From positions 117,326-181,325 of the forward strand of contig NZ_JGYG01000008.1 of assembly GCF_000740795.1 (NCBI RefSeq): a DNA stretch of 64,000 nucleotides, written 5' to 3'. Origin of the DNA: Haematobacter massiliensis (GTDB lineage: Bacteria > Pseudomonadota > Alphaproteobacteria > Rhodobacterales > Rhodobacteraceae). Below, piece after piece: positions 35,940 to 45,201 of this stretch (position 1 is the stretch's first letter; the number at the start of each line of letters is the position of its first letter). The notes under the pieces are model-generated. The model searched no databases and had not been told where the DNA came from. It saw only the letters and a program-made list of their open reading frames with translations. Made by a program: the position numbers and the translations under genes.

Positions 35940-38228
35940 CTAAACCTCCTTCGTCGGATCGACGGCGAGGAGGCGCAGGGCGTTCAGCGTCACCAGCACC
36001 GTCGCGCCGGTATCGGCCAGAATCGCGATCCAGAGCCCGGTCAGGCCCAGAACCGATGTCACGAGGAAGACGGCCTTCAGGCCGAGCGCGAGGGTGATGT
36101 TCTGCCGGATATTGCCCATCGTCGCCCGAGCCAGCCGGATCAGCGCAGGCACGTCCGTGACCCGGTCGCGCAGGATCGCAGCGTCCGCCGTCTCCAAGGC
36201 GACATCGGTGCCGGATCCCATGGCCACCCCAACCTCGGCCTGTTTCAACGCCGGAGCGTCATTGATCCCGTCGCCGACCATCATGACGCCGCCTGTCGCG
36301 CCCATGTCCCGGATCACATCCAGTTTTTCCTCGGGCATCATCTCGGCGCGATACTCCATCCCCAGACCGCCCGCGATGGCCGCGGCCGTGCGGGGATTGT
36401 CACCGGTCAGCATGGTCGCGCCCACGCCCAACGCCTTGAGTTGACGCACGGCGTCGGCGGCGTCCTTGCGCGGCTCATCGCGCATGGCGATCAGACCGAG
36501 GGGCTGGCGATCACGGAACACAGCGACCACCGTCTTGCCTTCTCCCTCCAGCGCCGTGGCGCGCCGAACGGCCTCATCGTCGATACCGGCCATCTCGGCC
36601 GCATGCCGAGGCGAGGAGACCCAGGCCTTCTGCCCCGCCACTACCGCCTCGACGCCCTTGCCGACGATGGCCTTCGCGTCGCGGACCTCCAGCGCAGCAA
36701 TACCAGCCTCCTCGACCCGGCGCAGGATCGCCAGGGCGAGAGGGTGGCTCGATCCGGTTTCCACCGCCCCGGCCACGGCAAGCAGGTCCGCTTCCGATAC
36801 GCCCTGCGCGGGCAGCAGATCGGTGACCACCGGCTTGCCATGGGTCAGCGTGCCCGTCTTGTCGAAGGCGACCTGTGTCACATGGGCGGCCGCCTCGATC
36901 ACCGCACCGCCCTTCATCAGCAGCCCCTTGCGTGCGCCCGCCGATAGCGACGAGGCGATGGATGCCGGAACCGAGATCACCAGCGCGCAGGGGCAACCGA
37001 TCAGCAGCAGCGCAAGGCCGCGATAGACCCAGGTTCCCCAGTCCTGTCCCAGCACCAGCGGCGGGATCAGGATCACCAGCGCCGCAATTCCCACGATCGC
37101 CGGCATATACCAGCGCGAGAAGCGGTCGATGAAGCGTTCGGTCGGCGCGCGCGCCTCCTCTGCCTCCTCGACAAGGCGGATGATCCGGCTGATCGTGTTG
37201 TCGGACGCCTCTTTCGTAACCTCGATCCGCAGCACCGCCTCGGTGTTGATCGAGCCTGCGAAGACGGGATCGCCGGGGCCTTTGGTCTTCGGCACGCTCT
37301 CGCCCGTCACGGGGCTTTCGTCGATACCCGAGGTTCCATCGGTGATCTGCCCATCCGCGGGGATCCGGTCTCCCGGCCGGACTGTCACCATCTGACCGAC
37401 CATGAGACTTTCTGCCGGCACCTCGCGCATCTTCCCGCCTTCCTCGATCAGCGCGGTCTTGGGCACCAAATTGGCCAGCGCCCGTATCCCGTCTCGCGCC
37501 TTGTTCGCGGCCACGCCTTCAAGCACTTCGCCGACCGCGAAAAGGAACACCACCAGCGCGGCTTCTTCCGCCGCCCCGATGGACAGGGCGCCGACCGCGG
37601 CAATGGTCATCAGGCTTTCGATGGTGAATGGCGATCCGGCACGAAGCGCCTCGAAAGCGCGCTTTGCAACCGGGGCGATTCCGATCAGGCAAGCGATGAA
37701 GAAAGCCCAGTAGCCGAACTCGGCCGAGGTCAGCAATTCGAACGCCCAGGCAACCGCCAGCAGAGTCCCGGTCAGGATGACAAGCCGCCCCTTGGCCGTC
37801 TGATACCAGCTTTTACCGCGATCTGCCGGATCATCATGGGAATGCACATGCTCCGCCGCGTCGTGGCCTGCATCGCCTTCGTGGGCGTGGTCACCGCGGG
37901 CATTCCGAGGTGCAGAATTGCCCGAGCAGGTTCCGCCAGAGCAGCAATCGTCGACAGGCGCCGCCGGCAGGACAAAAGCCTTCTTGCGGGGCGCCTCCTG
38001 ACCATACGGCGCGATGCTGAAGCCAAGCTTGCGCACCGCCGCCTCAATGGTTTCGGGATCGGTCTTTCCGGGTGCGAGGTCCAGCGTCAGCTTCTCCGCC
38101 ATCAGGGCGACCTTCACGTCGCTCACGCCCGGCAGCCGTTCGATCGCGCGCGTCACCTTGGTCGTGCAGGCCGCACAATCCATTCCCGTGACGGTCCATT
38201 CCCGTCGCTCTGCGCCTTGTTCAGCCAT
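35940..38228 (-). CDS. zntA: Zn/Cd/Pb-translocating P-type ATPase
   Basis: A 762-residue P1B-type ATPase exporting divalent soft metals. An N-terminal heavy-metal domain has GMDCAAC at 15-21. A Cys pair (DDCCSGGTC) and a histidine-rich linker (HVHSHDD region, about 110-135) follow. The membrane CPC motif (GCPCALVIS), the phosphorylation site DKTGTLTHG, the SSHPLA motif and GDGINDAP are all present. CPC with this histidine/cysteine linker fits zinc, cadmium or lead rather than copper. The start is placed at the ATG at 38228 because AGAGGTGA lies five bases upstream; a GTG three codons earlier is also possible. Divergent from a MerR regulator. Confidence 0.93.
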   Translation of the reverse strand: MAEQGAERREWTVTGMDCAACTTKVTRAIERLPGVSDVKVALMAEKLTLDLAPGKTDPETIEAAVRKLGFSIAPYGQEAPRKKAFVLPAAPVDDCCSGGTCSGNSAPRNARGDHAHEGDAGHDAAEHVHSHDDPADRGKSWYQTAKGRLVILTGTLLAVAWAFELLTSAEFGYWAFFIACLIGIAPVAKRAFEALRAGSPFTIESLMTIAAVGALSIGAAEEAALVVFLFAVGEVLEGVAANKARDGIRALANLVPKTALIEEGGKMREVPAESLMVGQMVTVRPGDRIPADGQITDGTSGIDESPVTGESVPKTKGPGDPVFAGSINTEAVLRIEVTKEASDNTISRIIRLVEEAEEARAPTERFIDRFSRWYMPAIVGIAALVILIPPLVLGQDWGTWVYRGLALLLIGCPCALVISVPASIASSLSAGARKGLLMKGGAVIEAAAHVTQVAFDKTGTLTHGKPVVTDLLPAQGVSEADLLAVAGAVETGSSHPLALAILRRVEEAGIAALEVRDAKAIVGKGVEAVVAGQKAWVSSPRHAAEMAGIDDEAVRRATALEGEGKTVVAVFRDRQPLGLIAMRDEPRKDAADAVRQLKALGVGATMLTGDNPRTAAAIAGGLGMEYRAEMMPEEKLDVIRDMGATGGVMMVGDGINDAPALKQAEVGVAMGSGTDVALETADAAILRDRVTDVPALIRLARATMGNIRQNITLALGLKAVFLVTSVLGLTGLWIAILADTGATVLVTLNALRLLAVDPTKEV

Positions 38229-38289
38229 GTCGGTCACCTCTAGCCGCAGGGGCCTAGTCCCTGCAGGGTCTTGTCGTCATCGAATCAAG

Positions 38290-38326
38290 AACCTAATTGC
38301 TCTAGCGACTATAGCTGCAATAGGTT
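38290..38326. promoter_or_regulatory. MerR-type divergent promoter/operator for zntA and the regulator
   Basis: On the minus strand a -35 TTGCAG (38320-38315) and a -10 TAGGTT (38295-38290) are separated by 19 bp, the overlong spacing that MerR-type activators correct by twisting DNA. The spacer holds the dyad CTATAG-TCG-CTAGAG, close to CadR/PbrR operators. On the plus strand TTGCTC (38297) and TAGGTT (38321) with an 18-bp spacer would serve the regulator itself. Confidence 0.75.
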
Positions 38327-38333
38327 TTTACCG

Positions 38334-38765
38334 ATGATTCCGATCGGAAAGCTCAGCGAGGCGACCGGCGTCAAGGTGCCGACCATCCGCTATTATGAAC
38401 AGATCGGCCTTCTGCCTGAGCCTGAGCGCAGCGGCGGCAATCAGCGGCTCTACGGTCGGCGCGCTCAGGAGCGGCTGGCCTTCATCCGCCATTCACGCGA
38501 CCTGGGGTTTCCGCTGGAGGCCATTCGGGAGCTTCTCAGCCTGTCTGACGAACCGGATCGGCCCTGTGAGGCCGCCGATGCCATCGCGACGCGTCAGCTG
38601 GCCGCGGTCGACGCACGGATCACTCGACTTGTGGCCCTGAAATCCGAGCTGGAGCGGATGCTGGAGCAATGTGCCTGCGGCACAATCTCGGACTGCAGGG
38701 TCATTGAGGTGCTCGGCAATCACGAGCTTTGCAAGCACGATCATTCCACCGAGGATCGACGCTGA
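38334..38765 (+). CDS. MerR-family heavy-metal-responsive regulator (ZntR/CadR/PbrR-like)
   Basis: A 143-residue MerR protein. The helix-turn-helix begins IGKLSEATGVKVPTIRYYEQ and is followed by the wing region, a long dimerisation helix, and a metal-binding end with EQCACGTISDCRVIEVL and a His/Cys-rich tail (NHELCKHDHS). This cysteine arrangement fits zinc, lead or cadmium sensing. The ATG at 38334 lies only 7-8 bases after the plus-strand -10, so its mRNA may be leaderless or nearly so; an upstream extension of the frame runs into the promoter. It activates the divergent zntA. Confidence 0.9.
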   Translation: MIPIGKLSEATGVKVPTIRYYEQIGLLPEPERSGGNQRLYGRRAQERLAFIRHSRDLGFPLEAIRELLSLSDEPDRPCEAADAIATRQLAAVDARITRLVALKSELERMLEQCACGTISDCRVIEVLGNHELCKHDHSTEDRR

Positions 38766-39151
38766 CCTTGGCAGTCTGGCCATGATCTGTGCTCGCTGTT
38801 CGCGTGCTCGTCGCTGATTGGCGGCGCGTCCCATGGATGCAGTCGCGCTGAAACTGCAATTCGAGGCCAGCTGCAGATGAAGTCAGATATCGCTCGCCCG
38901 TCTAGCCTCCCCTCGATGCCTGACAGAGCTTGGTGGGCAGCGCTTCGCCCATTCCAAACAGTGGAAAGCGACGAAGCGGTTTGACCAGATCATCGTTCCA
39001 TTGACCTGTCTCGGGCTTCTTCGACGACTGGCCCGGGCAACGACGACTGGGAAGGGGATGGGCGGCACGCAGGGAAAGAACCCTCGCTGCCACCTCGCCC
39101 ACCGCGTTCACGAGCGCAAAGGCATCGTTCCACAGCCGAGCGGGGCGCAAA
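38766..39151. other. No recognisable gene
   Basis: Short open frames are present on both strands (for example one on the minus strand with RLWNDAFALVNAVGEVAARV around 39080-39140 that looks faintly coding), but none matches a family I recognise. Probably remnants adjoining the decayed second MerR gene. Confidence 0.35.
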
Positions 39152-39372
39152 CGGCTATCGGGAGCATCCGCCCGAACCTGGCGGCCGGCGGCACTTTATC
39201 GAGGAGGCGCCGGATCTGGGCTTCACGCTGAAAGAGATCGCCAGCGTCGAAGTCCAGGGCGGCCCCGCATCGTATTATGTGCCGAATATCATGGACCGAA
39301 GCGCTGGCGATGCCCGCGGAAAGGCACGCCGCCATCCTGAGGGCACTGAGCATTCAAGGTGTTGCAGCATAG
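39152..39372 (+). pseudogene. Second MerR-family regulator, decayed remnant
   Basis: The frame from 39152 reads GYREHPPEPGGRRHFIEEAP and DLGFTLKEIASV, the wing and second helix region of a MerR regulator. It then continues through a sequence ending NIMDRSAGDARGKARRHPEG. A shifted frame gives AAILRALSIQGVAA and a stop at 39372, matching the usual dimerisation-helix end. The N-terminal helix-turn-helix is missing. It differs clearly from the intact MerR gene 0.4 kb upstream. The 270 bp from here to the next gene hold only an AT-rich promoter-like stretch near 39425-39480. Confidence 0.65.
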
Positions 39373-39643
39373 GGCCTGCTCAGTCGTCGCGATAAAACTC
39401 GCCGAAATCCGACGAGCGCACAGAGACGGGATAATATTGCCCGCTTTTTTGGCGTTTGTGATGATTTTTGCTCATATACATCCGGGCCGCGCATGCCATG
39501 GAGCCAAACCTCACAAGATTTCAAATGCTTAGTTTTGTCCTAACCACGGGTTCTACAAGTCGTCATTTACGGCAGCGAACCAGGGTCTTTGTATGTGACC
39601 AGCAAAAGCCCGCAGGTGCGCCGAAAGCCATAAGGACAAGCAG

Positions 39644-40714
39644 ATGCCCAACAATGCCATAGAGGTGATCGGCGTATCGAAAAATTTCGGCAGCTATCAG
39701 GCGCTGAAAGGCATCAGCTTCGTCATCCGCCGCAACGAGTTCTTCACGATGCTTGGCCCCTCGGGCTGCGGCAAGACGACGCTCCTGCGGATGATCGCCG
39801 GATTCGAAAGCCCTGATGAGGGGACTATCCTGCTGAATGGGACTGAGGTCATCGGCATCCCGCCCCACAAGCGGCGCGTGAACACGGTCTTTCAAAGCTA
39901 TGCGCTGTTTCCGCATATGACGGTCGAACAGAACGTCGCCTTCGGGATCGAAAACCTGGGCTGGGACAAGGCCCGTATCCGCGCCCGCGCAGGCGAGATG
40001 CTGGAGCGTGTGCACATGAGCCAGTTTGCCGCCCGCAAGCCCACGCAGCTGTCGGGCGGCCAGCGCCAGCGGATCGCGCTGGCCCGCGCGCTTGCCCCCG
40101 AACCCGAGGTGCTGCTGCTGGACGAGCCGCTGTCGGCGCTGGATCTGAAACTGCGTCAGGCGATGCGCGACGAGTTGCGCAGCCTGCAGCGCGACACGGG
40201 CATCACTTTCGTCTTCGTCACTCATGACCAAGAGGAAGCCCTGGACATGTCCGACCGCATTGCGGTGCTGGGCAGCGGCGAGGTGCAGCAACTGGGCACG
40301 CCGACACAGATCTATGAAGAACCCGTCAGCCGCTTCGTCGCGGATTTCGTGGGCGAGACGAATTTCCTGCCGGTCGAGGTGCTGGAAACCAGCAGTAGGC
40401 AGGCGACCATCCGAACGCCCTTTGACCGGATCATGCGCGTCAGCGCGCCTGAGGGTCTTGCAACCGGGCCAGCCACACTGTCCGTCCGCCCCGAAAAGAT
40501 CAATCTGGGCGATCAGGTGGTGTCGGGCGGCTTTGCCGCGCGGGTGGTGAACAAGAACTACATGGGTGGCTATACGCATTATCAGTTGCTGGCGCATGAC
40601 ATGCCCCTGCGGGCCTCTCGCCGGAATGCCTCTCGCGCGGGAGACCGGATCGAGGTCGGCGCCATGATCGAGGTCGGCTTCAGCGAAGCTGCAGCGCGGG
40701 TCTTGCCGGCATGA
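39644..40714 (+). CDS. Polyamine-type ABC transporter ATPase (PotA-like)
   Basis: A 356-residue ABC ATPase with Walker A GPSGCGKTT at 38-46, the Q-loop FQSYALFPHMTV, signature LSGGQRQR, Walker B VLLLDEPLSALD and a C-terminal TOBE domain (about 270-350). The layout is that of PotA/PotG, energising uptake of spermidine, putrescine or related cations. It overlaps the next permease gene by ATGA. First gene of a PotABCD operon continuing into an amidohydrolase and a GMC oxidoreductase. Confidence 0.92.
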   Translation: MPNNAIEVIGVSKNFGSYQALKGISFVIRRNEFFTMLGPSGCGKTTLLRMIAGFESPDEGTILLNGTEVIGIPPHKRRVNTVFQSYALFPHMTVEQNVAFGIENLGWDKARIRARAGEMLERVHMSQFAARKPTQLSGGQRQRIALARALAPEPEVLLLDEPLSALDLKLRQAMRDELRSLQRDTGITFVFVTHDQEEALDMSDRIAVLGSGEVQQLGTPTQIYEEPVSRFVADFVGETNFLPVEVLETSSRQATIRTPFDRIMRVSAPEGLATGPATLSVRPEKINLGDQVVSGGFAARVVNKNYMGGYTHYQLLAHDMPLRASRRNASRAGDRIEVGAMIEVGFSEAAARVLPA

Positions 40715-41646
40715 CCGATATGGCCGATGGGGTGCAAGGCTCGCTGCAGCCCGCTGCCACGCGGGAGCCGTGGGCATGGAATAATCTGGCGGTGTGGGGC
40801 CTGTTGCCCGGTTGGCTGCTGATGGGTTTCGCGCTTTTGCTGCCGATGGTGATCATCGCCGCCGTGTCGGTTTCGACCCGGGGGGCTTATGGGGGCTTTG
40901 CCTGGGATCTGGATCTGTCGGGCTATCGCCAGATCCTGTTCAACGAAGGCTGGGACGGCGCACCGGAATTCACCACGCAATACTTGCAGATCATCCTGCG
41001 CACGGTTCTGCTGGCCGGGGTGACAACGCTGCTGTGTCTGCTGATCGCAGTGCCGGTGGCTTATCATATCGCCTGCCAGCCGCCCCGGACCAAGGCGATT
41101 CTGGTCTATCTGATCACCCTGCCCTTCTGGGTGTCGATGATCCTGCGCGTCTATGCTTGGATGATTATCCTGGGCCGGGACGGACCGTTGCCGCGCTTTC
41201 TGGAATTCTTCGGCGCTCCGGCGGGGCTGAGCTTCATGTACAACGACGGCGCCACGCTGGCAGCCATGGTCTATACCTACATGCCGCTTATGGTGTTGCC
41301 GGTATTTGCCTCGATCGAGAAGCTGGACGGCACGCTGATCGAGGCGGCACACGACCTTTACGGCAACCGCTGGGTGACGCTGCGCCGGGTCATCCTGCCG
41401 CTGACGGCGCCGGGTCTGGTCTCGGGCGCGATCCTGGTTTTCGTGCCCTCGCTGGGCGCGGTGCTGGAGCCGACGCTGATGGGCGGCGGCAAGCAGATGA
41501 TGATGGGCTCGCTGATCCAGATGCAGTTCACCAGTGCGCGGAACTGGCCCTTTGGCGCGGCCATTGCCATGACGCTGATGGTCTTCGTGATGATCGTGCT
41601 GATCGTGATCGCGCGGCGGAGTGCCACGAGAGAGGCTCTGGCATGA
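40711..41646 (+). CDS. Polyamine-type ABC transporter permease (PotB-like)
   Basis: A 311-residue inner-membrane permease with six predicted helices. The EAA loop reads IEAAHDLYGNRWVTLRRVIL (about residues 210-229), and the ending PLTAPGLVSGAILVFVPSLG is typical of PotB. It forms the pore with the PotC-like protein; ATGA overlaps join it to both neighbours, giving tight translational coupling. Cargo specificity is not readable from the permease. Confidence 0.92.
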   Translation: MTDMADGVQGSLQPAATREPWAWNNLAVWGLLPGWLLMGFALLLPMVIIAAVSVSTRGAYGGFAWDLDLSGYRQILFNEGWDGAPEFTTQYLQIILRTVLLAGVTTLLCLLIAVPVAYHIACQPPRTKAILVYLITLPFWVSMILRVYAWMIILGRDGPLPRFLEFFGAPAGLSFMYNDGATLAAMVYTYMPLMVLPVFASIEKLDGTLIEAAHDLYGNRWVTLRRVILPLTAPGLVSGAILVFVPSLGAVLEPTLMGGGKQMMMGSLIQMQFTSARNWPFGAAIAMTLMVFVMIVLIVIARRSATREALA

Positions 41647-42446
41647 CCAACCGCCATGATGTGAAGCGCTATCCCGGCCTGAAACCGCTGAGCTTGCTGT
41701 TCTTCCTCTATCTTTATGCACCGCTGGCGGTGATCGTGGTCTATTCCTTCAACGACAACCGTATCGCGGGAGTGTGGACGCATTTCTCTCTGAAGTGGTA
41801 TGGCTCGGCGCTGAACAATGCCGCGCTGATGGGAGCGCTGAAAACCTCGCTGCTGGTTGCGGCGATTGCCACCACGGTCGCCACTACGGTCGCGCTCATG
41901 GCGGCGCTGGCGATCGTGCGCGGGCGCAACCTGCGCTTTCGCAAACTGTCGGAAGCCGTGGTCAACCTGCCCCTGCTGCTGCCCGAGATCGTGCTGGCGG
42001 TGGCCACGCTGATCCTGTTTTCGCTGCTGGGCATCCAGAACGGGCTGCTCAAGCTGGTGATCGCGCATTCGGCATTCTGCACGCCCTTTGCCTTCCTGCC
42101 GATCCGCGCCCGCCTGCAAGGCATGTCGCTGGACTTTGAGGAGGCGGCGGCGGATCTTTACGCCTCGCGCTGGACCGGGTTCCGCCGCGTGACCCTGCCG
42201 CTGATCTTTCCGGGGCTGTTTTCGGGGGCGATGCTGGCCTTCCTGATCTCGATGGACGACTTCATTACCTCGAACATGCTGAGTTCGGGCGGAACCACGA
42301 CGCTGCCTGTCTATATCTTCTCGCTGATCCGGGCCGGCACCTCGCCCGAACTGAATGCCATCGCCTCCCTGCTGATCCTGGCCTCGCTGATCCTGGCCAC
42401 GGTGGCGCTGGTGGTCGGCACGCGCGGCGGGCGCGACAAGATCTGA
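41643..42446 (+). CDS. Polyamine-type ABC transporter permease (PotC-like)
   Basis: A 267-residue permease of the PotC type. The first helix follows MTNRHDVKRYPG. The family FNDNRIAGVWTHFSLKWY periplasmic stretch and the EAA loop FEEAAADLYASRWTGFRRVT are present, and FLISMDDFITSNMLSSGG precedes the last helices. The start at 41643 overlaps the PotB-like stop by ATGA; the longer open frame upstream belongs to a shadow of potB. It is followed by the binding protein 26 bp later. Confidence 0.92.
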   Translation: MTNRHDVKRYPGLKPLSLLFFLYLYAPLAVIVVYSFNDNRIAGVWTHFSLKWYGSALNNAALMGALKTSLLVAAIATTVATTVALMAALAIVRGRNLRFRKLSEAVVNLPLLLPEIVLAVATLILFSLLGIQNGLLKLVIAHSAFCTPFAFLPIRARLQGMSLDFEEAAADLYASRWTGFRRVTLPLIFPGLFSGAMLAFLISMDDFITSNMLSSGGTTTLPVYIFSLIRAGTSPELNAIASLLILASLILATVALVVGTRGGRDKI

Positions 42447-42472
42447 ACCATAAAAACCAACAGGAGAGACCC

Positions 42473-43489
42473 ATGAAAAAGATCCTTGCGGGCACCGCCC
42501 TGCTGCTGTGCCTGACCCCCATGGCGCAAGCGGCGGGCAAGTTGAACCTTTACGTCTGGTCCGAGTCGATCTCACCGGCGCTGATCGAGAAATTCTCGAA
42601 AGAGAACGATGTCGCGGTGCATGTGGACGGCTATACCTCGAACGAGGATCTGCTGACCAAATTGCAGGCCGGGGCCTCAGGCTATGATATCTCGACCCCC
42701 TCGCAGCATTTCCTGAAGATCATGATCGATCAGGGCCTGCTGGACAATTACGGCGCCAACACACTGAAAGCCTACGATAATATCGACCCGCGCTGGCGCA
42801 ACCAATGGTGGGACGAGACCCAAGGGTATTCGATCCCGATTGCCTATGGCACCGCCGGTTTCGTGGTGAATACCGATCTCTACAAGGGTCCGACCGACAG
42901 CCTGAAGTATTTCTTCGAACCCGAGGGCGAGTTGGCGGGCAAGATCGCCATGCTGGCCCAGCCCGACGAGGTGATCGGCGCGGCGCAGCTGTATCTGGGT
43001 GTTCCCTTCTGCACCGAAGACTCGGCCGAGATGAAGAAGGTGCTGGATCTGCTGATGGCGCAGAAACCTTCGGTCGCGGTCTATTCCTCGGATAGCATCG
43101 CCAGCCGCCTTGGCTCGGGTGAGGTTTCGGCGCATTTCTGGTGGGATGGGGAAGAGCTGAAGGCCCGCGCGGGAGGCGCGCCTTTCCAGATGGCAATGAC
43201 CAAGGAAGGCCTCGTCGGCTGGATAGACAGCATGGTGATCCCCAAGGGCGCGCCCAACCGGGAAAATGCGATCAAGTTCATTGAGTTCATGTCAGAACCA
43301 GAGAATGCCACCGAACAGATGAACTATTACGCTCATAGCTCACCGATGAAGACGGTGACGGAAAAGGTGGTCTATACCAAGGAAAAGGCGCCCGAGCTTT
43401 ATCCAGACGTGCCGGTTGAATTCTCCCGCACCTGTTCGCCCGCCGCACAGGATCTGGTGACGCGGGTATGGACCCAGTTGCTGCAGTAA
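42473..43489 (+). CDS. Periplasmic polyamine-type substrate-binding protein (PotD/PotF-like)
   Basis: A 338-residue extracellular binding protein. The signal peptide is clear (MKKILAGTALLLCLTPMAQA, cleavage near residue 20-21). The mature part opens LNLYVWSESISPALIEKFSK, the standard start of PotD/PotF proteins, with later blocks YSIPIAYGTAGFVVNTDLYK and NYYAHSSPM. An AGGAGAG site precedes the ATG. The cargo could be putrescine, spermidine, agmatine or another amine; ligand residues were not assigned. The amine-oxidising genes that converge on this operon support an amine. Confidence 0.92.
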   Translation: MKKILAGTALLLCLTPMAQAAGKLNLYVWSESISPALIEKFSKENDVAVHVDGYTSNEDLLTKLQAGASGYDISTPSQHFLKIMIDQGLLDNYGANTLKAYDNIDPRWRNQWWDETQGYSIPIAYGTAGFVVNTDLYKGPTDSLKYFFEPEGELAGKIAMLAQPDEVIGAAQLYLGVPFCTEDSAEMKKVLDLLMAQKPSVAVYSSDSIASRLGSGEVSAHFWWDGEELKARAGGAPFQMAMTKEGLVGWIDSMVIPKGAPNRENAIKFIEFMSEPENATEQMNYYAHSSPMKTVTEKVVYTKEKAPELYPDVPVEFSRTCSPAAQDLVTRVWTQLLQ

Positions 43490-43492
43490 CCC

Positions 43493-43535
43493 CTGACTAA
43501 GGGGGACCGCGCCGGGGTTGTTCCCCCGGGGTCAG
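43493..43535 (+). other. Intercistronic stem-loop after the binding-protein gene
   Basis: CTGAC (43493-43497) pairs with GTCAG (43531-43535) and GGGGGA (43501-43506) pairs with TCCCCC (43522-43527). There is no T-run, so it is more likely an mRNA-stabilising or attenuating structure below the binding-protein gene than a full terminator. Such hairpins commonly let the binding protein be made in excess over the genes that follow. Confidence 0.5.
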
Positions 43536-43554
43536 ATTGCCAGCCGGAGGAGCA

Positions 43555-45201
43555 ATGCCAGCCGACCTGATCATCGTGAATGCGCGTACACGCGCGCTGT
43601 TCGCACCGCCGTGCACCACTGCGATTGCCGTCGCGGCGGGTCGCATCCTGGCGCTTGGCGGCGATACCGAGATCGGCGCCCTTGCCGGGCCGGACTGCCG
43701 CGTCATCGACGCCGGGGGCGCCGAACTGCTGCCGGGGCTGATCGAAAGCCATCTGCACCTGTTCATGGGCGGCGCCACGCTGTCGATGCTGAACCTGGGG
43801 CCGGTGTTCGGCTTCGATGCCGTGGCGGGTGCGTTCCGCAGCTTTATCGCCGCCAATCCCGGTGACGAGATCCTGTTTGCCTATGCGGTGAACTATACCA
43901 TCTTCGGCGAGGATCGCCGTCCGGACCGTCACCTGCTGGACGCGATCTGCGCCGACCGCCCCATCGCCATGCTCGCGACCGACCTGCATTGTGCCTGGGC
44001 CAATACCCGCGCCCTTGACCTGGCGGGTCTGTTGCAGGGTGCCGATGTCGGGCCGGGCGCCGAAGTGGTGATGGGCCCGGACGGGCTGGCCAATGGCGAG
44101 CTGCGGGAATCGGCGGCGATGATCCGCGTGCAGGGGCTGTCGCGGTTGCAGGGCCGCGATGGTCTGAACTATCGCGGCGAAGACGAGGTGGCCGAGGCGG
44201 ATCGCGCCCATGACCGGGCGCTCATCCGCAAGGCCGGCGACTATTGCGCGCAACACGGCATCACGACCGCCGTCAACATGGACGGCAATCCCTATCAGGC
44301 CCGGCTGCTGCGCGATCTGGCGGAGGCTGGCGACATGCCGGTGCGCGTCAGCCTGCCGCTGCGGCTGACCTCGGATGTCGGCGCGGCGGGCGTGGCGCTG
44401 ATCGACAGCTTCGGTCCCGAAGTGCCGGGCTGGCTGCGCTTTGGCCGCATCAAGCTGTTCATGGACGGCGTGTTCGACACCTGGACCGCGTTGACGGCGA
44501 CAGATTATCCCGACCGGCCCGGCTTTCGCTCGGCGCCGCTGATCCCGCAGGATGTCTTTGACGCGATCTGCATCGAGGCCGACCGGCGCGGCTTGCAGAT
44601 CGCCACCCATGCGGTGGGCGACGGCGCGGTGCGCGGGGCCATCGACGGATACGAGGCCGCCCGGCGCACCAATGGGCCGCGCGACGCCCGCCACCGGATC
44701 GAGCATATCGACACCATCACCCCCGAGGATCTGGACCGGCTGGCGCCCTTGGGCATCGTGGCCTCTATGCAGCCGGTCCATCCGCCGGGCTCGGCGGGGC
44801 TGCCGCTGGAACCCACGACCACCATCATGGGCCGCGACCGCTGGCCGACCGCCTTTCCCTGGCGGATGATCCGCGACCGGGGCGTGGCCGTGGCCTTCGG
44901 CACCGACTGGCCGGTGTCGCCTCTGTCGCCGCTGTATGCCATCCATTGCGCGCTGACCCGCGAGCCCTGGGCGCCCGACATGCCCGATCAGCGGCTGACC
45001 CTCGATGAATGCCTTGCGGCCTATACCATAGGCGGCGCCCATGCCGATTTCTGCGAGGACCGGCGCGGCGCGCTGACCCCCGGCTTTGACGCCGATCTGG
45101 TGCTGATCGCGGGAAGCCTCGACGGACTGGCCGACAGCGCGGACGCGGCGCAGATCGCCCTGACCGTCTGCGGCGGGCGCATCACCTATCGGGCGCCGTG
45201 A
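43555..45201 (+). CDS. Amidohydrolase-superfamily enzyme (YtcJ/LAF3-like)
   Basis: A 548-residue metal-dependent hydrolase of the amidohydrolase-3 type. The metal ligands H66 and H68 lie in LIESHLHLF. KLFMDGVFDTWTA includes the metal-bridging lysine-like position. THAVGDGAV supplies a further His, HRIEHIDTI another, and FGTDWPVSPLSPLYAI the aspartate. A small sheet domain is formed by both ends (ends GGRITYRAP). The ATG at 43555 is taken, four bases after GGAGG. It probably hydrolyses an amide, N-acyl or carbamoyl form of the imported amine; the substrate is not known. Confidence 0.87.
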   Translation: MPADLIIVNARTRALFAPPCTTAIAVAAGRILALGGDTEIGALAGPDCRVIDAGGAELLPGLIESHLHLFMGGATLSMLNLGPVFGFDAVAGAFRSFIAANPGDEILFAYAVNYTIFGEDRRPDRHLLDAICADRPIAMLATDLHCAWANTRALDLAGLLQGADVGPGAEVVMGPDGLANGELRESAAMIRVQGLSRLQGRDGLNYRGEDEVAEADRAHDRALIRKAGDYCAQHGITTAVNMDGNPYQARLLRDLAEAGDMPVRVSLPLRLTSDVGAAGVALIDSFGPEVPGWLRFGRIKLFMDGVFDTWTALTATDYPDRPGFRSAPLIPQDVFDAICIEADRRGLQIATHAVGDGAVRGAIDGYEAARRTNGPRDARHRIEHIDTITPEDLDRLAPLGIVASMQPVHPPGSAGLPLEPTTTIMGRDRWPTAFPWRMIRDRGVAVAFGTDWPVSPLSPLYAIHCALTREPWAPDMPDQRLTLDECLAAYTIGGAHADFCEDRRGALTPGFDADLVLIAGSLDGLADSADAAQIALTVCGGRITYRAP

